Assembly (NCBI RefSeq): GCF_900100875.1
Contig: NZ_FNKQ01000004.1
Span: 186,001 to 250,000, forward strand
Origin: Halopelagius longus
GTDB lineage: Archaea > Halobacteriota > Halobacteria > Halobacteriales > Haloferacaceae
Direction: 5' to 3'
Length of the DNA: 64,000 nucleotides
Below the pieces are notes generated by a model. The model had not been told where the DNA came from. It saw only the letters and a program-made list of their open reading frames with translations, and did no database searches. Position 1 is the first letter of the stretch; the number at the start of each line of letters is the position of its first letter. Positions 18,475 to 27,020 of the stretch are shown here, piece after piece. Made by a program: the position numbers and the translations under genes.

Positions 18475-19578
18475 ATGACGGCGGTACGCGACCAGAAACT
18501 GACGCGTCTAGACGAGTTCATGGCCGAACGGGGATTGACGGAACTGTGGTTCCTCAGGCCGGCGAACTTCGCGTGGGTGACCGACGGCGGGAACTCGACG
18601 GTCGACCGCGCGGCGGACGCCGGGGTCGCCGCACTCGGCTACGACGGCGACGCGGTCCGAGCGCTCACGTCGAACAACGAGGCGGACCGCTTCCGCGAGG
18701 AAGAACTCCCGTCGGGGGTACCCGTCGAGACGTTCGAGTGGCACGAGTCGTCCCTCGCGGAGGCGGTGGCGCGTGCAAGCGCCGACAGCGCCGGTGCGGA
18801 CGTTCCGACGGTACCGGGTCTGGACCCCATCGACGCCTCGCGACTGCGGCTTCCGTTCACCGACCCGGACCGGCGGGTACTCGAACGCGCCGGCCGAGCG
18901 ACCGCCGACGCGGTCGAAACGGTGGCACGAAACGTCTCTCCGGACGATACCGAGCGTGCCGCGGCGGGACGACTCCGCGAGGAACTCTGGCGGCGGGGGC
19001 TCGAATCGCCGGTCGTCCTCGTCGGCGGCGCCGAACGCTCCCAGCGCCACCGACACTTCACGCCGACGGACGAACCGCTGGGCGAGTACGCACTTCTCAC
19101 CGTCGTTGCGGTCGAACGCGGCGTCAACATCGCCGTCACCCGGACCGTCGACTTCGACGCCCCGTCGTGGCTACGCGAGCGACACGACGACGCGAGTCGC
19201 GTCGCGGCGACGGCGATGGCGGCGACGCGGGAGGCGGCGACGACCGAGGACGGCGCCGCCGGCGACGTGTTCGGCGAGATACAGCGTGCGTACGCGGCCG
19301 TCGGCCGGGAAGACGAGTGGCGACGGCACCATCAGGGCGGCGCAATCGGGTTCGAGAGTCGGGAGTGGACCGCGACGCCGTCGGCCGACGCGCCCGTCGA
19401 AGCGCCCGCGCCGTACGCGTGGAACCCGACGGTACAGGGGGCGAAAACGGAAGACACCGTCCTCGTCTCGTCGGGCGGCGTCGACGTGGTCACCGATACC
19501 GGTTCGTGGCCCACCGCGGAGTACGAGGCCGTCGACTCCGACCTTCGAATCGACCTCCCGGTCCCGTTGTCCCGGTAA
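18475..19578 (+). CDS. M24 (pita-bread fold) family protein, probably lacking the metal site
   Basis: 367 residues with the creatinase/aminopeptidase-P architecture: an N-terminal creatinase-like domain (RLDEFMAERGLTELWFLRPANFAWVT pattern in the first 40 residues) and a C-terminal pita-bread domain with HHQGGAIGFESRE near residue 285 and NPTVQGAKTEDTVLV near residue 325. The region that should supply the two Asp metal ligands reads VVAVERGVNIAVTRTVDF, with no Asp at the first position, so metal-dependent peptidase activity is doubtful. It is divergent from ABC operon 2. It may be a non-peptidase member acting on a sugar-related or amidino compound. Function unassigned. Confidence 0.75.
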   Translation: MTAVRDQKLTRLDEFMAERGLTELWFLRPANFAWVTDGGNSTVDRAADAGVAALGYDGDAVRALTSNNEADRFREEELPSGVPVETFEWHESSLAEAVARASADSAGADVPTVPGLDPIDASRLRLPFTDPDRRVLERAGRATADAVETVARNVSPDDTERAAAGRLREELWRRGLESPVVLVGGAERSQRHRHFTPTDEPLGEYALLTVVAVERGVNIAVTRTVDFDAPSWLRERHDDASRVAATAMAATREAATTEDGAAGDVFGEIQRAYAAVGREDEWRRHHQGGAIGFESREWTATPSADAPVEAPAPYAWNPTVQGAKTEDTVLVSSGGVDVVTDTGSWPTAEYEAVDSDLRIDLPVPLSR

Positions 19579-19707
19579 CTTCTCGGCGGTCGCGAGGCGT
19601 CGCGAGCGTTCGCCGACGCAATCGGAGACAAGCCGCGGGAGACCCCGAGATGAACCACCGGAGAAGGAAGCGGACGGCCTGTCTCGACCGCCGCGACGGA
19701 AACGGGA

Positions 19708-20577
19708 CTACTCCGTCTCGATCCGCGAGCGGAACTCCTCGCGACCACCCGTTTCGAGCCCCGTTGCTCGGAAGAGTGCACCGGCCCCCTCACCTTCGCC
19801 GTCCCGGTCACCGCCGTCGAGTGCGGTCGTCAGGTACAGGTCGTCGTACTCGGGGCCGGCGAACGTCACCGACGACACCTTCCGCGCGGGGACGGTAATC
19901 TCCTCGACCGGCGTCCCGGTCGGGTCGTATCGGACTGCGCGGCCGCCGTTCCACCGGGCCGACCAGACGCAGTCGTCCTCGTCGACGGTCAGTCCGTCCG
20001 GAATCCCGTCGTCGGCCGTCTCGACGAACGTCCGCCGATTCGAGAGTTCGCCGGTCGTTCGGTCGTAGTCGAACGCGTAGATCCGGTGCGCCTCCGACTC
20101 GGTGAAGTAGAACGTCTCTCCGTCGCCGGAGAACCCCATCCCGTTTGCGATATCGACGTCCTCGACGACGGCCGTCACGGTGGCGTCGAGGTCGACCCGA
20201 TAGAGGTCGCCCAGCGAGTCCTCGCCGGGCATCGTCCCGCAGAACACCCGCCCCTCGGGGTCCGCGATGACGTCGTTGAACCGCGTGTCGGCGTCGACGC
20301 CGGTGACGAGTTCCGCCGATTCCGATCCGGGCTGCCACCGGCTGATCCGACCGTCCTCGAACAGTAACAGCGACCCGTCGGTCTGAATCGTGAAGCCGCC
20401 GATGGGCTGGTCGCCGGGGGCCTCGTACGCGAGCGTGTGCGTTCCGGCGTCCGGATCGAACCGGTACAGCTTCCCCGGCGGGATATCGACCCAGTACAGA
20501 CAGCCCTCGTCGGGATGCCAAAGCGGTCCTTCGCCGGTGTCGTTTCGTGTGTCCGCGACGCGTTCGAGTCGAGTCAC
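19708..20577 (-). CDS. SMP-30/gluconolactonase family lactonase (likely pentonolactonase)
   Basis: Would open xylono- or arabinonolactone to the acid, step two of the oxidative pentose route. 289 residues forming a six-bladed propeller. Expected metal ligands are visible: Glu in GEGPLWHP (about residue 16), Asn in RFNDV (about 103), Asn in IANGMGFS (about 149) and Asp in PDGLTVD (about 200). The start is GTG at 20577 with a TATA-like ggtatattc about 35 bases upstream. It is divergent from GH51. The neighbours and missing alternative lactonase support the role. The sequence alone does not fix the sugar. Confidence 0.82.
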   Translation of the reverse strand: MTRLERVADTRNDTGEGPLWHPDEGCLYWVDIPPGKLYRFDPDAGTHTLAYEAPGDQPIGGFTIQTDGSLLLFEDGRISRWQPGSESAELVTGVDADTRFNDVIADPEGRVFCGTMPGEDSLGDLYRVDLDATVTAVVEDVDIANGMGFSGDGETFYFTESEAHRIYAFDYDRTTGELSNRRTFVETADDGIPDGLTVDEDDCVWSARWNGGRAVRYDPTGTPVEEITVPARKVSSVTFAGPEYDDLYLTTALDGGDRDGEGEGAGALFRATGLETGGREEFRSRIETE

Positions 20578-20715
20578 GGCCGATACGTGGCGAGACTAGC
20601 ACTTGAATATACCTTCGGGAGCGACCGTCCGGCGTCCCGACCACAGCGGAGCGACCGGTTCGTCGGTCGTCCCCGCTCTCTCGGGTTCATGGGCCCGGAC
20701 TGACATAATCGAGGA

Positions 20716-20727
20716 ACTTATTATACT
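20716..20727 (+). promoter_or_regulatory. TATA element of the GH51 gene
   Basis: acttattatact is centred about 27 bases before the ATG at 20749. This fits a leaderless transcript and favours that ATG over the GTG at 20728, which would lie inside the promoter. Confidence 0.5.
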
Positions 20728-20748
20728 GTGCAAGAAAGACGAGTGCGG

Positions 20749-22257
20749 ATGGCTAACGCACGCATTACAGTCCATACTGCAGCGGGTATCGACCGCATCG
20801 AACCCGAAGTGCACGGACACTTCTCCGAGCACCTCGGGCGGTGCATCTACGAGGGGCTCTGGACCAGCGACAGCGCCGACGAGGGCGGCTTCCGAGAGGA
20901 CGTCGTCTCGCTCCTTTCGGACCTCGAGATTCCCGTTCTCCGCTGGCCCGGCGGCTGTTTCGCCGACGACTACCACTGGGAGGACGGCGTCGGTCCGCAG
21001 GAGGAACGACCGCGACGCCGGAACCTCTTCTGGGCGCAGGGGCCGGAGGAACTGCCCGAGGAGTCCAACGCCTTCGGCACCGACGAGTTCCTCGAACTGT
21101 GCGAGCGAATCGGGACGGAGCCGTACCTCGCGGCCAACGTCGGGTCGGGCGACCCCCAAGAGGCCGCCGACTGGGTCGAGTACTGCAACTACGACGGCGA
21201 CACCGAACTCGCGGACCGACGGCGCGAGAACGGTCACGAGGAGCCCTACGGCGTCAAGTACTGGGGGCTCGGCAACGAAAACTGGGGCTGCGGCGGACAG
21301 ATGACCCCCGAGCAGTACGCCCGCGAGTACCGGCGGTACGCGACGTACGTCGGGACGATGGACAACCTGATGCTCGATCACGAACTCGAGCTGATCGCCT
21401 GCGGCTTCGAGGGCCACGAGTGGAACCGCCGCTTCCTCGAGGAGGTCAACGGCTCCCCGTGGGGCGTGGAGTTCCCGCTCGATCACCTCACGCTGCACCA
21501 CTACTACGGACGGACGATGAACGTCCCCGAGGCCGACGAGGAGAAGTACGATCAGTTCCTCGTCGAGGCGCTCGAGATGGAGGACCACATCGAGCGAATC
21601 GCCGCGGCGATCAACGCGGTGGCGACGACCGACGACATCGGCGTCATCATCGACGAGTGGGGCTCGTGGCACCCCGAGGCCACGGCCGACAACGGACTCG
21701 AACAGCCGGGGACCGTCCTCGACGCGCTCTCGGCGGCGGCCGTCCTCGACGTCTTCAACGACCACAGCGACGTCCTGACGATGACGAACATCGCACAGAC
21801 GGTCAACGTCCTGCAGTGCCTCGTCGAAACCGACGAGGACGACGCGTGGGCGCGCCCGACGTACCGCGTCTTCGACCTGTACGCGCCGCACAAGGGTAAC
21901 GAGGCGGTGCAGACGTCGGTCGAGACGCCGACGCGCGGTCTCGACGGCGACGACGAGGACCGCGAACTACCGCTCGTCGGCGCGTCCGCGTCGGTCGCCG
22001 ACGACGAGACGTACGTCACCGTCACGAACCTCGACTGCCGCGAGCGGAAGACGGTCGACGTCACCCTCGAAGGGATGGACCTCGACTCCAAGTCCATCGA
22101 CGCCGAGATACTGTTCGAGGACCACGACCCCGACGCGGAGGTCGACGCCGACAACGCCGAGGAGTTCACCGCCGAGGAACTCGACGTGGCGGTCGACAGC
22201 GGTTCCCTGATCGCCGAGTTGCCGGCGTCGACGGTGGCCGGAATCTCGATCCGATAA
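20749..22257 (+). CDS. Alpha-L-arabinofuranosidase, GH51
   Basis: Removes terminal arabinofuranose from arabinan or arabinoxylan oligomers. 502 residues. The N-terminal part carries HGHFSEHLGRCIYEGLW and the (beta/alpha)8 barrel follows. The acid/base Glu is in WGLGNENWG (around residue 175), the nucleophile Glu in IIDEWGSWH (around residue 300), and a beta-sandwich with acidic surface ends the protein. No signal peptide is seen, so it should act in the cytosol on imported oligomers. Codon use is richer in GATC and CTCGAG than the first operon, hinting at a different origin. Start chosen from the promoter position. Confidence 0.93.
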   Translation: MANARITVHTAAGIDRIEPEVHGHFSEHLGRCIYEGLWTSDSADEGGFREDVVSLLSDLEIPVLRWPGGCFADDYHWEDGVGPQEERPRRRNLFWAQGPEELPEESNAFGTDEFLELCERIGTEPYLAANVGSGDPQEAADWVEYCNYDGDTELADRRRENGHEEPYGVKYWGLGNENWGCGGQMTPEQYAREYRRYATYVGTMDNLMLDHELELIACGFEGHEWNRRFLEEVNGSPWGVEFPLDHLTLHHYYGRTMNVPEADEEKYDQFLVEALEMEDHIERIAAAINAVATTDDIGVIIDEWGSWHPEATADNGLEQPGTVLDALSAAAVLDVFNDHSDVLTMTNIAQTVNVLQCLVETDEDDAWARPTYRVFDLYAPHKGNEAVQTSVETPTRGLDGDDEDRELPLVGASASVADDETYVTVTNLDCRERKTVDVTLEGMDLDSKSIDAEILFEDHDPDAEVDADNAEEFTAEELDVAVDSGSLIAELPASTVAGISIR

Positions 22258-22359
22258 TCCGAGCGCACCGCTTTTTCACCGGTACTGGTCAGTGAGAACG
22301 TTCGCCGGTCGGCATTCACCGCCGAGAACTGTCCGAAACGGGAAAAATAGGGCCGCGCG

Positions 22360-23403
22360 TTACTCGCGCAGTTCCGAGACGTCGAACACTGGCTTGCACG
22401 TCCCGCCCGCGAGGAACGTCTCGAACGCTTCGTCGGCGTCCAGAAGCGAGAAGCGGTCGTCGAGGAACGTCTCGTGGTCGACGTCCCCGGACTCGATCAT
22501 CCGAAGCGAGCGCTCGAAGTCCTCGTACATCGACGCGTACGAACACTGGAGGTCGATTTCGGACCGGACCAGCGGCGAGTACGGCATCGTCGTCTCGCCG
22601 GTCTGGCCGATCAGGACGATCTGACCGCCCTTCCGGACTTCGTCTACGGCCATCGTCAGTCCCGAGGGGTGGCCGGTCGTGTCGAAGACGACGTCGTAGC
22701 CGACGCCGTCGGTCAGTTCCTCGCGGTGGGCCTCCAGATCGTCCGCCTCGACGTTGATCGTTCGGAATCCGAGTTCCTCGGCGAGGGGGAGGCGGTAGTC
22801 GGTGTCCTGTCCGACGCCAGCGACGACCACCTCGCCGCCTTGTGCGTCTGCGATCTGCGCCGTCAGTTGTCCGATGGGCCCCGGTCCCGCGACCAATACT
22901 CGGTCGCCGGCCCCCACTCGCGAGTTCTGTATCACGGCGCGGGCGCCGATGCTCGTCGGTTCGACTAACGCCGCGTGGCGCGGGTCGACGCCGTCCGGAA
23001 CGGGGTGAAGCGCCGTTTCGGGGACGGCGATGTAGCCCGCGTACGCGCCGTCGTGGTCGACGCCCGTGATGACCGCGTTCTGGCAGACGTTCTCCTCGCC
23101 GATGCGGCACTGGTAGCACTCGCCGCAGCCCCGAATCGGGCGCTCGACGACGCGGTCACCGACGGAGAACGACGTGACCGCCTCGCCCGTCTCGACGACG
23201 CGGCCGGTGTACTCGTGGCCGATGATGTTCGGGAGGTTCATCCGCTCGAACGCGGACTCGAACTCGTAGATTCCGGCGTCGCTCCCGCAGAGACCGGCGT
23301 AGTCGACTTCGATAAGCGCCTCGTCGGCGTCGGGTTCCGGCTTCTCGACGTCGAGGAGTTCCATGGAACCGCTACTGCGACTAGTCTTACTGAGTCCTCG
23401 CAT
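22360..23403 (-). CDS. Zinc-dependent alcohol/sugar dehydrogenase (MDR family)
   Basis: 347 residues. The catalytic zinc region has GLCGSDAGIYEF and GHEYTGRVVETG; the structural zinc Cys cluster is CGECYQCRIGEENVC; the Rossmann loop is VLVAGPGPIGQL near residue 175. This is the threonine/sorbitol/galactitol dehydrogenase branch. The start ATG at 23403 gives the usual MDR opening (MRGLSKTS then MELLDVEKPEP). It lies among pentose genes and is divergent from the SDR at 23526. A pentose or polyol substrate, possibly L-arabinose or a sugar alcohol, is likely but not proven. Confidence 0.85.
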   Translation of the reverse strand: MRGLSKTSRSSGSMELLDVEKPEPDADEALIEVDYAGLCGSDAGIYEFESAFERMNLPNIIGHEYTGRVVETGEAVTSFSVGDRVVERPIRGCGECYQCRIGEENVCQNAVITGVDHDGAYAGYIAVPETALHPVPDGVDPRHAALVEPTSIGARAVIQNSRVGAGDRVLVAGPGPIGQLTAQIADAQGGEVVVAGVGQDTDYRLPLAEELGFRTINVEADDLEAHREELTDGVGYDVVFDTTGHPSGLTMAVDEVRKGGQIVLIGQTGETTMPYSPLVRSEIDLQCSYASMYEDFERSLRMIESGDVDHETFLDDRFSLLDADEAFETFLAGGTCKPVFDVSELRE

Positions 23404-23525
23404 AGTGGGACGTGCTACCGCGGTGACTATCAGACTGTCGGTCGGCGAAGACTGTGTCGCACCGCGTTCGTCGCGGAGTCCTCCGATACCGACAGTAATA
23501 ACGGTGATCGACACGCCTGTTCTGT

Positions 23526-24296
23526 ATGGCACCGTACGAGCACACTCCAGTTACTGTCGAGGACAAGCGCGCAGTCGTCGTCGGCGGCACGAGCGGAATC
23601 GGACAGGCGATCGCGCTCGGGTTCGCGAGCGAGGGCGCGGACGTCGTCGCGACCAGTCGGAGCGAGGAGAAAGTCGAATCGACGGCCGAGTCGATTCGAG
23701 AACTCGGAGCCGACACCGTAAGCGTGACCTGTGACGTGACGGACTCCGATTCGCTCGCCCGCGTCCGCGACCGGGCGGTCGAGGAGTTCGGCGGCATCGA
23801 CGTCGTCGTGGCATCCCAAGGAGCCATCTCTCGGGACTCCGTCCGGGAGATATCCGACGAGGAGTGGGACTTCGTCACCGACGTCGCCCTCGACGGCGTC
23901 CGCCGTGTGACGCAGGCGTTCGAACCCGCGATGGACTCGGGGTCGATCATCAACATCTCCTCGCTGGCGGCGACGCTCTCCATGTCGAACCTCCCGGCGT
24001 ACTCGGCGGCGAAAGGCGGCGTCGAGGCGTTCACCCGAGCGTCCGCGAAGGAACTCGCGCCCGACATCAGGGTGAACGCTATCGCTCCCGGCTTCGTCAT
24101 CACTCCCCAGAACGAGGAGACGTACGCTGAGGGGACGGAGAAACGAACGCGCATCGACGAGCGGACGCCCCTCGGCCGCGTCGCCGACCGTGAGGAGATC
24201 GTCGGCGCGGCGGTGTACCTCGGGAGCGACGCTTCCTCGTACGTCACCGGAGAGGTCGTGACCGTCGACGGCGGGTTCGCGGACAGCGCCTTCTGA
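23526..24296 (+). CDS. Short-chain dehydrogenase/reductase (classical SDR)
   Basis: 256 residues. The cofactor loop is GGTSGIGQAIA (a GTSGIG variant of TGxxxGxG) at residue ~19. CDVTDSDS follows. The catalytic Ser is in NISSLAAT and the Tyr/Lys pair in YSAAKGG. The C-terminal SDR seal VTGEVVTVDGG is present. By position between a sugar dehydrogenase and xacD, it may oxidise L-arabinose or a related sugar at C1, but the family is too broad to name the substrate. Confidence 0.82.
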   Translation: MAPYEHTPVTVEDKRAVVVGGTSGIGQAIALGFASEGADVVATSRSEEKVESTAESIRELGADTVSVTCDVTDSDSLARVRDRAVEEFGGIDVVVASQGAISRDSVREISDEEWDFVTDVALDGVRRVTQAFEPAMDSGSIINISSLAATLSMSNLPAYSAAKGGVEAFTRASAKELAPDIRVNAIAPGFVITPQNEETYAEGTEKRTRIDERTPLGRVADREEIVGAAVYLGSDASSYVTGEVVTVDGGFADSAF

Positions 24297-24463
24297 GCGC
24301 TTCGGGGTGGGACGCCGCCGATTCTTCGCCACCGGAGTGCGACGGCGTCGCGGCCCTCACGAACCGAGCGCCGAAAAGAGAAGTCGAAACCGACCGTCGG
24401 GGAGTTACCCGACCGATTCTCCGTCGAACTGAGTGACGCACGGCGTCACGTGCTCGACGAATT

Positions 24464-24532
24464 ACGCCTCGTCGAACAGCGCAAATCTGAGATTCGCCGG
24501 CTCGACGTCGGCTTACGCCTCGTCGAACAGCG
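24464..24532 (-). repeat. Direct repeat: duplicated 3' end of xacD
   Basis: The 20-base sequence ttacgcctcgtcgaacagcg, which encodes the stop and last residues of xacD (24513-24532), occurs again identically at 24464-24483, just downstream of the gene. This matches in kind the duplicated 3' end of maeB. Confidence 0.85.
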
Positions 24533-25751
24533 TCTCGCCCTCGACCATGTGTTCCTCGACGGCGTCTAAATCGAGCGTCAGACCGAGACCGGGCGTTTCG
24601 GGTATCTCCATGCGCCCCTCCTCGATGAGGTCGTCTTCCTCCACGAGGTCCTCCCACCAGTCGAGTTGGTAGGAGTGGTACTCGACGGCAAGCGAGTTGG
24701 GGATGGCCGCGGCGACCTGTGCGGAGGCCATCGTCCCGACGGGCGAGGAGACGTTGTGCATCGCGACCGGGATGTAGTACATGTCCGCGAGGTCGGCTAT
24801 CTTCCGCGTCTCCCGCATCCCGCCGACGCGGGGGAGGTCGGGCGCGACGATGTCGACCGCTTGGGGTTCCAGAAGCGTCCGTTGCCCGAACTTCCGGTAG
24901 ACGTTCTCCCCGACGGCGATGGGCGTCGAGGTGGAGTGCGTCACGTTCGCCTGCACGTCGTGGTTCTCCGGCGGCACGGGGTCTTCGAGCCACCAGACGT
25001 CGTACGGTTCGAGGGCCTCCGCGAGGCGCTTTGCGCTCCCGCCGGTGAACGACCAGTGGCAGTCGAAGGCGACGTCCGCGCGGTCGCCGACCGCCTCGGT
25101 GACGGCTTCGACGATTTCGACCTTGTGGTCGATTTCGGGGCCGCGCAGGTGGCGGTTCGCGCGGTCCTTCTCGTGGCCCGAGGGCACGTCGAGGTCGAAC
25201 TTGATGGCGTCGTAGCCGAGTTCCTCGACGACGCGCACGCCCTCCTCGGCGCAGGCTTCGGGGTTGGCCTCGTCCTCGGTGTGGAGGTCGCAGTAGATGC
25301 GCACCTCGTCGCGGTACTTCCCGCCGACGAGTTGGTAGGCGGGCACGTCGAGGAGTTTCCCGGCCACGTCGTGTAAGGCGATTTCGATGCCCGAGATGGC
25401 GGAGATGACCTTCCCCGAGATGGAGCCCTCGCCGGACATCTTCTGCACGAGGTGTTCGTAGAGGCGGTCGATGTCGAGGGGGTTCTCGCCGACGAGGAAC
25501 GGCTTCATCCGCTCTATGATGGCGGTGTCGCCGCCGCCCCAGTAGGACTCGCCGGTGCCGACGACGCCCGCGTCGGTGTAGACGCGAACCAGAATCCACG
25601 GGTAGTTACCGTCGACCATCGTCGTCTGCACGTCCGTAATCTCGGCGTCGCGGACCCCGCCGCGGTCGTTCGTGATGTTCATCGTCTCCGCGGAGAGGTC
25701 CCGCATCGTGTACTCCGCGTTCGGGTCGCGGAGCTTCGCGTGGTCAACCAT
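24513..25751 (-). CDS. xacD: D-xylonate/L-arabinonate dehydratase, enolase superfamily
   Basis: Dehydrates pentonates to 2-keto-3-deoxypentonate, step three of the oxidative route. 412 residues of the mandelate-racemase-like enolase superfamily: an N-terminal capping domain with TGESYWGGGD, then a barrel with a Lys general base region (YDAIKFDLDVP), metal ligands Asp in AFDCHWSF, Glu in WLEDPVPPEN and Glu in VGENVYR, and a His in VAMHNVSSPVG. It closely resembles the haloarchaeal xylonate dehydratase. It lies in the same orientation as xacA and 68 bases downstream of it. A TTTCGAAA palindrome occurs in the upstream gap. Confidence 0.9.
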   Translation of the reverse strand: MVDHAKLRDPNAEYTMRDLSAETMNITNDRGGVRDAEITDVQTTMVDGNYPWILVRVYTDAGVVGTGESYWGGGDTAIIERMKPFLVGENPLDIDRLYEHLVQKMSGEGSISGKVISAISGIEIALHDVAGKLLDVPAYQLVGGKYRDEVRIYCDLHTEDEANPEACAEEGVRVVEELGYDAIKFDLDVPSGHEKDRANRHLRGPEIDHKVEIVEAVTEAVGDRADVAFDCHWSFTGGSAKRLAEALEPYDVWWLEDPVPPENHDVQANVTHSTSTPIAVGENVYRKFGQRTLLEPQAVDIVAPDLPRVGGMRETRKIADLADMYYIPVAMHNVSSPVGTMASAQVAAAIPNSLAVEYHSYQLDWWEDLVEEDDLIEEGRMEIPETPGLGLTLDLDAVEEHMVEGETLFDEA

Positions 25752-25819
25752 TACGAATGGAGTGTTTCGAAAGGGAGATAGTAAAACTTGTGACTCGTCA
25801 ACTCACGGACGAGACCGAC

Positions 25820-26911
25820 TTACTCGACCGATATCTCGGCGCCCGTCTCCGCCGCCTCGTAGATGGCCGCGATGGCCCGCATATCGACGAGTCCGTGTTC
25901 GCCGTCGGGCGCGACGGGTTCCCCTCGGATGACGCGGTCGGCGAAGTAGTCGAACTCCTCGATCATCTGGTCGCCGAACAGGTCCCGTCGACCGTCGTCG
26001 ACTTCGATCGTCTCCCCGTCCGGCTTTCGGAGCGTGAGCGTCTGGGAGGCCTGTCCGAGGAACGTCTCTTCGAGCGTCAACACGCCGTCCGTCCCGATGA
26101 CGCGGAGACCGCCCGCACTCGTCCCGTGTTGACTCGCCGTGCAGGCGGCGTACGTTCCGTCGTCGAACTGCACGGTGAACGTCGCGTGTTGGTCCGGAAC
26201 GTCTCGGAACGCCTCGTCCTCGGAGTGCATCTGGGCGGTCACGCTGACGGGGTCGGCGTCGAGGACGAACCGGGCGGTGTTGAGCGGGTAGATGCCGATG
26301 TCCATGATCGTCGCGCCGTACCCGGCGAGTTCGGGGTCGAGTCGCCACTGGTCCGGGTCGCCGGAGACGAGCGAGAGCATCTGTTGCTCCATGTGCCCTT
26401 GGACGGTGACGGGGTCGCCGATGGCCCCCTCGGCGACGAGTTCTCGCATCTGGCGCACCTGCGGGTCCGTCTGCATGCGGTAGGCGACCATCAGCGGAAC
26501 GTCCGCCGTCGCCGAGACGAGTTCCTCGGCGCGTTCGACCGACGCCTCCATCGGCTTCTCGCAGAGGATGGCCTTCCCGTGTTCGGCCGCCGCCGCCGCG
26601 TACTGCAGGTGCCGGGCGTTGGGCGTACACACGTACACCGCGTCGTACTCGTCGGTCGCCTCGCCCGCCACGAACTCGTCGTAGGTGAGTGCCGTCTCGA
26701 TAGTCTCCCTCTCCGAGACGAGTTCGGCACCCTTCTCGTGCGTACTGCTCACGACGACGGTCGTCTCGCAGAACTCGGACGCTTCGACGGCGGGTATCGC
26801 CTGCTCGCGCGTCCACCACCCCAGTCCGATCATGGCGAGGCGGAGCGTCCCCGACTCCAGTTCCTCCCAGTCGCGGTCTCTGGCGCTCTCTAGGTAGTCA
26901 TCGACTGACAT
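25820..26911 (-). CDS. xacA: D-xylose 1-dehydrogenase (NADP), Gfo/Idh/MocA family
   Basis: Oxidises xylose to xylonolactone, first step of the pathway. 363 residues. The Rossmann fold begins [19 protein letters not shown] (residues ~23-41), with the catalytic Lys in [10 protein letters not shown]. The C-terminal sheet domain contains [13 protein letters not shown]. The WW after GxG and the [11 protein letters not shown] segment match the haloarchaeal xylose dehydrogenases of Haloarcula and Haloferax. I chose the ATG at 26911 because the residues upstream are not conserved-looking. It is divergent from xacF across 109 bases. Confidence 0.9.
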   Translation of the reverse strand: MSVDDYLESARDRDWEELESGTLRLAMIGLGWWTREQAIPAVEASEFCETTVVVSSTHEKGAELVSERETIETALTYDEFVAGEATDEYDAVYVCTPNARHLQYAAAAAEHGKAILCEKPMEASVERAEELVSATADVPLMVAYRMQTDPQVRQMRELVAEGAIGDPVTVQGHMEQQMLSLVSGDPDQWRLDPELAGYGATIMDIGIYPLNTARFVLDADPVSVTAQMHSEDEAFRDVPDQHATFTVQFDDGTYAACTASQHGTSAGGLRVIGTDGVLTLEETFLGQASQTLTLRKPDGETIEVDDGRRDLFGDQMIEEFDYFADRVIRGEPVAPDGEHGLVDMRAIAAIYEAAETGAEISVE

Positions 26912-26992
26912 AGTACGAACGTTCCCTGCGACCGACAAAAGTGTAGTGGACTGCCCGCGGGCCGGTCGGTCCTCTACGAAACCGTAACAACC

Positions 26993-27000
26993 GTATATCT
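26993..27000 (+). promoter_or_regulatory. TATA element of xacF
   Basis: gtatatct lies 28 bases before the ATG at 27021, the spacing of a leaderless haloarchaeal promoter. It supports that start over a GTG at 27006. The palindrome GAACGTTC sits near the xacA end of the same gap. Confidence 0.5.
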
Positions 27001-27020
27001 GAACTGTGATAGTGTACCCG

